Assembly (NCBI GenBank): GCA_030145965.1
Contig: JASKZT010000398.1
Span: 1 to 5,566, forward strand
DNA from: Ornithinimicrobium sp.
GTDB taxonomy: Bacteria; Actinomycetota; Actinomycetes; Actinomycetales; Dermatophilaceae
Direction of reading: 5' to 3'
Length of the DNA stretch: 5,566 nucleotides
The notes beneath the pieces are model-generated. The model did no database searches, was not told the DNA's origin, and worked only from the letters and a program-made list of their open reading frames with translations. Position 1 is the stretch's first letter, and every line of letters begins with the position of its first letter. Below are positions 1 to 5,230 of this stretch, in pieces. Position numbers and translations under genes: made by a program.

Positions 1-2796
1 GTCGACGTCGTCGCCGAGGGACGCCCGCCCGAGCCGGACGCCGTCGTGCGGGCCGTCGAGGGTGCGAACGGCCCGGAGGGGGCGCTCGCGCTGCGTGTCG
101 CCTACCGCCGCGAGCTGCTGCGCGTCGCGGCCGCCGACCTCACGAGCGAGGACCCGCTGGCGCTCGTGCCGACCGTCGGCGCGCAGCTGGCCGATCTCGC
201 CTCGGCGGCGCTGCGCGGGGCCCTGCTGCTCGCGCGCGCGGAGACCGACGACGAGGAGGTCTGCGACCTCGCCGTGATGGCCATGGGCAAGACCGGCGGC
301 CGCGAGCTCAACTACCTCAGCGACGTCGACGTCATCTTCCTGGCCGCCCCACGCGGGGACGCCGACGAGGAGGCGGCGCTGCGGGTCGGCGCCGCCCTCG
401 CCGCGGCGGTCATGCGCATCTGCGGGCAGTCCACGGCCGAGGGGTCGCTGTGGCAGGTCGACGCCGCCCTGCGCCCCGAGGGCAAGCAGGGTCCTCTCGT
501 GCGCAGCCTCGGCTCGCACCGGGAGTACTACCAGCGCTGGGCGCGGACGTGGGAGTTCCAGGCGCTCCTCAAGGCCCGGCACGTGGCCGGCGAGGAGCAC
601 CTCGCGCAGGCCTGGCTCGACATCGTGCGCCCCCTCGTCTGGCAGGCCTCGGGACGCGAGCACTTCGTCGACGAGGTGCAGGCCATGCGTCGCCGGGTCG
701 AGGCCAACGTGCGGCCGGCCGAGGCCGAGCGCCAGATCAAGCTGGGCCCCGGCGGGCTGCGGGACATCGAGTTCAGCGTGCAGCTGCTCCAGCTCGTGCA
801 CGGCCGGGCCGACGAGCAGGTCCGCTCCGGGACGACCCTGGAGGCGCTGGCCGCGCTGCGCGACGGAGGTTACGTCGGCCGCGACGACGCCCGCGCCCTC
901 GACGAGTCCTACCGCCTCCTGCGCTGCCTGGAGCACCGGGTGCAGGTGCACCGGATGCGCCGCACCCACCTCATGCCGACCGACTCGGCCGACCTGCGGC
1001 GGCTGGGCCGGGCCATGGGCGAGCGCGGCGAGGCCGAGCGGGCGCTCGTGCAGCGCTGGCGCACGGTGCGGCGCGACGTGCGCCGGCTGCACGAGAGGCT
1101 CTTCTACCGGCCGCTGCTCAGCGCGGTCGCCCGTCTCTCCACGGAGGAGGCCCGGCTCTCGCCCGAGGCCGCGCGCGAGCGGCTGGCCGCGCTCGGCTTC
1201 CGGGACCCCCCCGGGGCGATGCGCCACCTCGAGGCGCTCACCGAGGGGGTGAGCCGGAGGGCCACGATCCAGAGGCACCTGCTGCCGGTGATGCTCTCCT
1301 GGTTCGCCGACGGCGCCGACCCCGACGCCGGGCTGCTGGCCTTCCGCCAGATCAGCGACGCGCTGGGCACGACGCACTGGTACCTCGGCATGCTCCGGGA
1401 CGAGGGCACGGCCGCGCAGCGGCTGGCGACGGTGCTCTCCACCAGCCGCTACGCCGTGGACCTCCTCATGCGCTCCCCGGAGACCGTCTCGCTGCTCGGC
1501 GAGTCCTCCGCGCTGCATCCCCCGGACCGCGAGGCCGTGGTGGCCCGGATGTTCGCCGCCGCCGACCGCCAGGGCAGCGCCGCCGAGGCCTTCGTCGCGA
1601 TCCGCACGACGCGAGCCCGCGAGCTGGTGCGGGTCGTCCTCGGTGACCTGGTGGGCGGCTGGACCGGCGACCAGGTGCGCGCCGGCCTGACCGAGCTCAC
1701 CGAGGCGACCCTGGAGGCGGCGCTCGGCGTCGCCCGCCGTCGGGTGCTCGACCGGCGCGAGGAGGAGCCGGCGGCGCAGATGCTCGTCGTCGGCATGGGC
1801 CGCCTGGGCGGCCGGGAGATGGGGTATGCCAGCGACGCCGACGTGCTCTACGTCTACGAGCCGGTCAAGGGTGGCGACCCCGAGCTCGCCGCCGAGCAGG
1901 CCGCCGAGATCGTGGCCGAGCTGCGCCGGGGGCTCTCCGGCGCCGGCCCGGACCCGGTCCTCGAGCTGGACGCCGACCTGCGGCCGGAGGGGCGGACGGG
2001 TCCGCTGGTGCGCAGCCTCGAGAGCTACCGCACCTACTACGCGCGCTGGTCGGCCGGCTGGGAGTCCCAGGCGCTGCTGCGCGCCCGTCCGGTGGCCGGC
2101 AGCCAAGGCCTGGGGGAGCGGTTCGGGGAGCTGGTCGAGCCCCTGCGCTGGCCGGAGGGCGGCATCGAGGAGGCCGCGGTGCAGGAGATCAGGCGGCTCA
2201 AGGCGCGCATGGAGGCGGAGCGGCTGCCCCGCGGTGCCGACCCGCGGACGCACCTCAAGCTGGGCAGGGGAGGCCTGTCCGACGTCGAGTGGGTCGTGCA
2301 GCTGCTCCAGCTGCAGCACGCGGCGGCGTTCTCCGCGCTGAGGACGACGAGCACGATGGAGGGCCTGGCCGCGGCCGTCGACGCCGGGCTGGTCCGCGCC
2401 GACGACGCCCGGTTGCTGCGCACCGCGTGGCTGCTGGCCGCCCGCCTGCGGGACGCCGGCGTCGTCTGGCGCGGACGCGAGGTCGACTCGGTGCCCAGCG
2501 CGCTCCGGGACGCGGAGGGCATGTCCCGTGTCATGGGCCGCGACCCCGGACGCGGCACCGAGCTCGCCGAGGAGTGGCGGCGCGCGGGCCGCCAGGCACG
2601 CGCGGTCGTGGAGAGGCTGCTCTACGGCGACGTCGCCCCCGTGCACGCCCGTTCGGTCGAACCGGCCAGGCGCGCCCCGCGCGACCGTCCCGGGCGCGCC
2701 GCGGGCTTCCGGCGCGCCGCACCGGGCCCACCGCCCTCACCGACGCGCTTCCCACGCCCTCGGCCGGAGGCCGGCCGCGACGGGTGGGCTCCGTAG
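1..2796 (+). CDS. glnE: Bifunctional glutamine synthetase adenylyltransferase / adenylyl-removing enzyme (5'-truncated)
   Basis: GlnE adds AMP to, and removes it from, a conserved tyrosine of glutamine synthetase in the cytoplasm, lowering or restoring activity with nitrogen supply. The frame is open from base 1, so the start lies outside the window; compared with roughly 1000-residue actinobacterial GlnE, about 100 N-terminal residues are missing. Two nucleotidyltransferase domains are visible. The N-terminal (de-adenylylating) one has GKTGGRELNYLSDVDVIF, with metal-binding aspartates at 322-324 and 328-330 and a third in VDAALRPEGKQGPL at 460-462. The C-terminal (adenylylating) one has MGRLGGREMGYASDADVLY, with aspartates at 1834-1836 and 1840-1842, then LDADLRPEGRTGPL (about 1966-2007). 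Each is followed by a helical segment with a matching motif (IKLGPGGLRDIEFSVQLLQ; LKLGRGGLSDVEWVVQLLQ). All catalytic motifs are intact. The usual family end (VVERLLYG) falls at 2628; 55 low-complexity residues follow before TAG. No glnA is visible here. Confidence 0.96.
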   Translation, partial: VDVVAEGRPPEPDAVVRAVEGANGPEGALALRVAYRRELLRVAAADLTSEDPLALVPTVGAQLADLASAALRGALLLARAETDDEEVCDLAVMAMGKTGGRELNYLSDVDVIFLAAPRGDADEEAALRVGAALAAAVMRICGQSTAEGSLWQVDAALRPEGKQGPLVRSLGSHREYYQRWARTWEFQALLKARHVAGEEHLAQAWLDIVRPLVWQASGREHFVDEVQAMRRRVEANVRPAEAERQIKLGPGGLRDIEFSVQLLQLVHGRADEQVRSGTTLEALAALRDGGYVGRDDARALDESYRLLRCLEHRVQVHRMRRTHLMPTDSADLRRLGRAMGERGEAERALVQRWRTVRRDVRRLHERLFYRPLLSAVARLSTEEARLSPEAARERLAALGFRDPPGAMRHLEALTEGVSRRATIQRHLLPVMLSWFADGADPDAGLLAFRQISDALGTTHWYLGMLRDEGTAAQRLATVLSTSRYAVDLLMRSPETVSLLGESSALHPPDREAVVARMFAAADRQGSAAEAFVAIRTTRARELVRVVLGDLVGGWTGDQVRAGLTELTEATLEAALGVARRRVLDRREEEPAAQMLVVGMGRLGGREMGYASDADVLYVYEPVKGGDPELAAEQAAEIVAELRRGLSGAGPDPVLELDADLRPEGRTGPLVRSLESYRTYYARWSAGWESQALLRARPVAGSQGLGERFGELVEPLRWPEGGIEEAAVQEIRRLKARMEAERLPRGADPRTHLKLGRGGLSDVEWVVQLLQLQHAAAFSALRTTSTMEGLAAAVDAGLVRADDARLLRTAWLLAARLRDAGVVWRGREVDSVPSALRDAEGMSRVMGRDPGRGTELAEEWRRAGRQARAVVERLLYGDVAPVHARSVEPARRAPRDRPGRAAGFRRAAPGPPPSPTRFPRPRPEAGRDGWAP
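2693..2718 (+). repeat. Inverted repeat of GGCGCGCC in the glnE tail
   Basis: Two copies of the self-complementary octamer GGCGCGCC (2693-2700 and 2711-2718) can form a 9-bp all-G/C stem (2693-2701 with 2710-2718) around an 8-base loop. A second hairpin, 7 bp with an AGG loop, follows at 2761-2777. Neither has a T-run behind it. If the true glnE stop was originally near 2629, these could be remnants of a factor-assisted terminator. In DNA this rich in G and C, short perfect inverted repeats also arise by chance, so the functional reading is weak. Confidence 0.3.
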
Positions 2797-2806
2797 GATG
2801 ACCCGG
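2794..2806 (+). promoter_or_regulatory. Candidate leaderless promoter -10 box for the 2806 operon
   Basis: TAGGAT (2794-2799) fits the actinobacterial -10 pattern TANNNT. It ends 6 bases before the GTG at 2806, the spacing expected when transcription starts at the first base of the start codon and the mRNA is leaderless. Its first three bases are also the glnE stop codon. No convincing -35 hexamer is seen 16-18 bases upstream. The alternative reading is a weak Shine-Dalgarno site, AGGA at 2795-2798, 7 bases from the same GTG; it would act on a read-through glnE transcript. Confidence 0.5.
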
Positions 2807-3450
2807 TGACCTCGACGACACCCCCCGGGCCGGACGTCATCCCGACCGGTGTGCTGCTGCTCGGCGGCGGTGCGCGCGAGGTCGACGCCTGGGTGGAGCG
2901 CCACGTCGCCCCCCTCGTGGTCGCCCCGGTCGAGGGTTGGACGCTCGTCGTCGCGGGCGGCCCGTCCCACGTCGGCGCCCCGTACGACGACGCCGCCACC
3001 GTGCTGGCGGCCCGCCCCGTCCCCGCCAAGGCCGGGCCGGCCCTCGGCTTCTTCGAGATCGACGGACGGGCCGTGGTCACGGTCCACGCGGGCGGTCGCC
3101 GTCGCACCCCGATGTGGGTCGTGTGGGAGCCCGAGGTGGGCCTCCTCCGGCCGCCCGGGCTCGACCTCGCCGGCCCGGCGGAGCTCGTGCGCGTCGCAGG
3201 CCGCCCGGCCGCCGTGCGCGTCGAGCTCGTCGACCTGCTCCACGAGACGCAGACCAGGCCCGTCACCATGCTGCAGGCCGTGATGGCCACGCTCGAGCTG
3301 CCGGGCAGGCGCTACCTCCACGACCCCGCCCCCGCCTCCGACCTGCCCGCGGCCCGGTCGCACGAGCCCTACGCCCGCCAGCTCGGCTGGTTCGAGGACT
3401 CCGTCGCCGACTCGGTGCGGCTGCGCCGAGAGCTCGGGGTCCTGGAGTGA
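2806..3450 (+). CDS. Conserved-looking protein of unknown function, first gene of a coupled operon with the HisA-like isomerase
   Basis: I do not recognise this 214-residue protein. The GTG at 2806 is chosen because it lies just behind TAGGAT and because the frame runs cleanly to a stop that overlaps the next start. Codon use is typical of the neighbours, supporting a real gene. After a short Thr/Pro-rich N-terminus it shows a hydrophobic strand (VLLLGGG, residues 16-22), another strand ending in a Gly-rich turn (LVVAGGPSHVG, 47-57), a strand-rich middle with a run of tryptophans (MWVVWEPEVG, 103-112) and a charged helical C-terminus (about 186-214). No signal peptide, membrane segment, cysteine pair or familiar catalytic motif is seen, so a soluble cytoplasmic protein is likely. 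It sits where hisH often lies upstream of priA in actinobacteria, but it lacks the HisH glutaminase signature (GICLGMQ-type nucleophile elbow). The 4-base overlap with the isomerase gene implies coupled synthesis and perhaps a shared role. Confidence 0.82.
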   Translation: MTSTTPPGPDVIPTGVLLLGGGAREVDAWVERHVAPLVVAPVEGWTLVVAGGPSHVGAPYDDAATVLAARPVPAKAGPALGFFEIDGRAVVTVHAGGRRRTPMWVVWEPEVGLLRPPGLDLAGPAELVRVAGRPAAVRVELVDLLHETQTRPVTMLQAVMATLELPGRRYLHDPAPASDLPAARSHEPYARQLGWFEDSVADSVRLRRELGVLE

Positions 3451-4160
3451 GCCCCGCCCCCCTGGAGCTGCTCGCCGCGGTCGACGTCGCGGGCCGTCGC
3501 GCCACGCAGGTGGTCGGGACCGGACCGGTGGACCCGGAGGAGGTGGCCCTCGGGTGGGTGGCCGACGGCGCCGACTGGGTCCACCTCGTCGACCTCGACC
3601 GGGCCTACCGCCGCGGCTCGGACCTGGCCTACCTCGCCGCGCTCGTCGCCCGCCTGCCCGTGCCGGTGCAGCTCTCCGGCGGTCTCGGCACCGCCCGCGC
3701 CGCGACGGAGGCGCTGGCCACCGGCGCCCGCCGGGTCAACCTGGCCGCGACCGCCCTGCGCGACCCCGCCTGGGTGGCCGAGCTCGTGCGCGAGCACGGC
3801 GACCGGGTGGCCGTCGGCATCGACGTGGCCGGCGGCGAGGTCGTGGCCCGCGGCAGCGGCGAGGTCGTCGGGCCCCTGGACGCCGTCCTCGCGACCGTCG
3901 GGGAGCACCTCGCCGGCACGGCGCCGGGGGCGTACGTGGTCGCCGACGCCGCGCGGGACGGCTCGCTCGCCGGCGCCGACCCGGCGCTCTACCGCTCGGT
4001 CGTCGAGCGGCTCGACGCCCCGGTGGTCGCCTCGGGCGGCGTGGCCGGGGTCGACGACCTCCTGCGGCTGCGCGACGCCGGGGTCCGGGGGGTCGTGCTC
4101 GGCGCGGCGCTCCACCAGGGCAGGTTCACGATCCGGCAGGCGCGGGAGGCACTGCGATGA
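3447..4160 (+). CDS. hisA: HisA/PriA-family phosphoribosyl isomerase-like TIM barrel, divergent
   Basis: HisA converts ProFAR to PRFAR in histidine synthesis; actinobacterial PriA also does the TrpF step of tryptophan synthesis. The 237-residue product has near-normal length and a half-barrel repeat pattern: AAVDV (10-14), WVHLVDLD (44-51), LSGGL (76-80), ALATGARRVN (89-98), VAVGIDV (121-127), YVVADAARDGSLAG (163-176) and VVASGGVAGVDDL (193-205). The proposed acid/base aspartates D13 and D171, plus D126, are kept. Aligned by eye to M. tuberculosis PriA as I recall it, R19 is Q21, R85 is G81, the phosphate-binding GT (104-105) is AA, W145 is S137, T170 is A166 and the late GK motif is GA (219-220), while R143 is kept (R135). 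Family membership is clear; activity on ProFAR is doubtful. The GTG start overlaps the previous stop (GTGA) with no strong ribosome site, suggesting translational coupling. Longer in-frame starts upstream lie inside the preceding gene and are not credible. Confidence 0.85.
   Translation: MSPAPLELLAAVDVAGRRATQVVGTGPVDPEEVALGWVADGADWVHLVDLDRAYRRGSDLAYLAALVARLPVPVQLSGGLGTARAATEALATGARRVNLAATALRDPAWVAELVREHGDRVAVGIDVAGGEVVARGSGEVVGPLDAVLATVGEHLAGTAPGAYVVADAARDGSLAGADPALYRSVVERLDAPVVASGGVAGVDDLLRLRDAGVRGVVLGAALHQGRFTIRQAREALR
4144..4149 (+). promoter_or_regulatory. Strong ribosome binding site fixing the SseB-family start
   Basis: GGGAGG lies inside the last codons of the HisA-like gene, 7 bases before the ATG at 4157. 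It selects this ATG over upstream in-frame starts. Because the site is within a translated region and the start overlaps the previous stop (ATGA), the SseB-family gene can be translated both by coupling and by independent initiation, and may be made at a higher rate than its two upstream partners, which lack a comparable site. Confidence 0.75.
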
Positions 4161-4918
4161 CGCACAGGTTCAGCCAGCACGACCCGGCGGGCGGGTCCGA
4201 CACCGGCGGCGTGCCCTGGGAGGGCCGCACCCTCACCGGCACGGGCTTCGACGGCGACACCGGGGAGGCCGACGCGCGCCTGGCCGACCTGCTGAGGGCG
4301 CCGGACCCCGACCCGGCCGAGGTCGTCGAGGCGGTGGCCTCCGCGCGGCTCGTGGTGCCGATCGTCGCCGTCCCCGGCGAGGTCGACCGCTCCAGCGGCA
4401 TCCCTGTCGACGCGACCAGCGACATGGCCTCGGTCACGCTCGTGGCGCCCGACGGCCAGCGGGCGCTGCCCGCCTTCACCAGCACCGCGGCCCTCGCCGC
4501 ATGGGACGCGGAGGCCCGGCCGGTCCCGGTCACCGCCCAGCGGGCCGCGCTCGCGGCGGTGCAGGAGGGCTGCGACGTCATCCCCCTCGACCTGGCTCCC
4601 GCCCCGGGTCCTGCCGCCTACACGCTGCGCCCCTCGATGGTCTGGGCCCTGGCGACGGCGCGTGCCTGGCTGCCGGCCCACGAGGACGACCACGTCGCCC
4701 GGGCCGTGGCGTCGGCGCTGGCGGACGAGCCCGACGTCACCGGCCACGCCCTGGAGGCCGGCCGCGACCACGCGCTGCAGGTGTGCCTCGGCCTGCGACC
4801 GGGCCTCACCCAGGACGAGGTCCAGGCGCTCGTCACCCGGGTCGGGGAGCGGGTCGCCACGGACGGGGAGGCACGGGCGCGGATCGACGCCCTCGCCTTC
4901 CGGCTGCGGGCCGGCTGA
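4157..4918 (+). CDS. SseB-family protein
   Basis: This 253-residue protein belongs to the SseB family, named after an E. coli gene that affects serine sensitivity; the biochemical role is not settled. A polar, Gly/Asp-rich N-terminus (1-36) is followed by a helical segment (ADARLADLLR, 38-47) and the SseB N-terminal fold: LVVPIVAVPGE (65-75), VTLVAPDGQRALPAFTST (93-110), then the characteristic helix ALAAWDAEARPVPVT (112-126) and CDVIPLDLA (139-147). The C-terminal part (about 160-253) is mostly helical and resembles the actinobacterial form with a second domain. No signal peptide or membrane helix is seen, so it is probably cytosolic. It overlaps the HisA-like stop by 4 bases (ATGA) and has its own strong ribosome site. 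An SseB-family gene beside priA and before infC is a recurrent actinobacterial arrangement as I recall it, which supports the assignment but does not give a function. Confidence 0.88.
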   Translation: MTHRFSQHDPAGGSDTGGVPWEGRTLTGTGFDGDTGEADARLADLLRAPDPDPAEVVEAVASARLVVPIVAVPGEVDRSSGIPVDATSDMASVTLVAPDGQRALPAFTSTAALAAWDAEARPVPVTAQRAALAAVQEGCDVIPLDLAPAPGPAAYTLRPSMVWALATARAWLPAHEDDHVARAVASALADEPDVTGHALEAGRDHALQVCLGLRPGLTQDEVQALVTRVGERVATDGEARARIDALAFRLRAG

Positions 4919-4930
4919 CCACGCGTCGTC

Positions 4931-4939
4931 TGCTACCAT
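4931..4939 (+). promoter_or_regulatory. Candidate extended -10 promoter for the infC leader transcript
   Basis: TGC followed by TACCAT (4934-4939) matches an extended -10 element (TGN plus TANNNT) starting 12 bases after the SseB-family stop. The expected start of transcription is around 4945-4946, which would give a leader of about 280 bases before infC. No clear -35 hexamer is found at 16-18 bases; CTGACC at 4915-4920 is -35-like but only 13 bases away. There is no terminator between the SseB-family gene and this box, so read-through from the upstream operon would also feed the leader. Confidence 0.5.
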
Positions 4940-5146
4940 GGTGGATCGACCAGCCCGGTACCTGCGCACCCAGCACGACGCACAGGGGTCGGGCGTTGCA
5001 AGAGGGGCCCAGCCCCCACCCGCGTCGACCTCAGGTCGCCGGGTCATCCAGGTCCGTCTCCCGGTTCGCCGGGGGAGTGGTGCAGGTCGTGGCGCGAGCC
5101 ACGCCCTACCCCGCAGGGTGCGATCCCGCGCCCGCGGACCGGTGGT

Positions 5147-5182
5147 GAAGGCCTCTTGCGCACCTCGTGCCAGGAGGCCTTT
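5147..5182 (+). terminator. Terminator-type hairpin in the infC leader
   Basis: Bases 5147-5158 pair with 5171-5182 and 5160-5163 with 5167-5170, leaving one bulged C (5159) and a 3-base CTC loop: about 16 pairs, two of them G-U. The 3' arm ends GAGGCCTT and runs into TTCTGG, so the T-tract is short and partly inside the stem. Lying 45 bases before the proposed infC start and after a long structured leader, it fits an attenuator more than an end-of-operon terminator. It would also stop read-through from the upstream operon. The 3' arm contains GGAGG (5173-5177), so the stem would also hide a possible ribosome site for a GTG at 5186. Confidence 0.7.
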
Positions 5183-5196
5183 CTGGTGCCTGGGGG

Positions 5197-5216
5197 TCGT
5201 CAGTCCGTACAGACGA
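5197..5216 (+). promoter_or_regulatory. Hairpin abutting the infC ribosome binding site
   Basis: TCGTC (5197-5201) pairs with GACGA (5212-5216); after an A-A mismatch, GT (5203-5204) pairs with AC (5209-5210) around a CCGT loop. The stem ends at the first base of the AAGGAG ribosome site, so it leaves most of that site free but could hold it in place or bind a regulator. It is short, and its role is inferred from position only. Confidence 0.35.
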
Positions 5217-5230
5217 AGGAGCAGCACATC
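5216..5230 (+). promoter_or_regulatory. infC ribosome binding site and ATC start codon
   Basis: AAGGAG (5216-5221) is a perfect anti-Shine-Dalgarno match and lies 6 bases before ATC at 5228-5230. No ATG, GTG or TTG occurs at a suitable distance in this frame, and the protein from this ATC begins [16 protein letters not shown], the expected start of actinobacterial IF3. IF3 genes are known for rare AUU/AUC/AUA starts, which IF3 itself disfavours, giving feedback control. Confidence 0.8.

Larger units (their letters stand above)
4945..5227 (+). ncRNA. Structured 5' leader of infC (candidate attenuation element)
   Basis: This stretch has no credible gene but dense potential RNA structure. In order: 5004-5008 with 5012-5016 (5 bp, CCA loop); 5026-5030 with 5034-5038 (5 bp, TCA loop); 5057-5064 with 5069-5076 (8 bp with one G-U, TTCG tetraloop); 5088-5093 with 5098-5103 (6 bp, GCGA tetraloop of the GNRA class); 5112-5118 with 5125-5130 (6 bp with a bulged A); then a terminator-type hairpin at 5147-5182 and a small one at 5197-5216. 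The segment 4998-5005 (GCAAGAGG) is fully complementary to 5152-5159, the 5' arm of the terminator, so the leader could switch between two folds. infC operons of E. coli and Bacillus are regulated through their leaders by L20, and in E. coli also by IF3. I cannot assign this leader to a known RNA family, and no pairing has been tested by covariation. Confidence 0.6.

Noticed and set aside
450..1646. A 398-codon + strand frame inside glnE
   Set aside because: It is a +3 frame shadow of glnE, dominated by Ala, Arg, Gly and Pro, with no domain and no ribosome site of note.
280..2330. Two similar halves within glnE (paired nucleotidyltransferase and helical motifs)
   Set aside because: This is the normal duplicated architecture of the GlnE family, not a new fusion or repeat.
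2937..3446. N-terminal extension of the HisA-like frame back to 2937
   Set aside because: The added residues are Arg/Pro-rich shadow sequence under the preceding gene. The barrel starts right after the GTG at 3447, and total length is then normal for the family.
3369..4115. A 248-codon open frame on the - strand over the HisA-like gene
   Set aside because: It mirrors a clearly assigned TIM barrel gene. Its sequence is low-complexity, rich in Gly, Val, Arg and Asp, as expected for the complement of GC-rich codons.
4935..4942. Palindrome ACCATGGT beside the infC promoter as an operator
   Set aside because: It is only 8 bases, overlaps the -10 box by chance composition, and has no second copy nearby to support a binding site.
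5115..5130. Sequence AGGGTGCGATCCCGCG resembling a T-box core
   Set aside because: The T-box consensus AGGGUGGNACCGCG needs a different spacing. The following terminator does not share the usual complement, no Stem I features were found, and T-boxes precede amino-acid genes, not infC.
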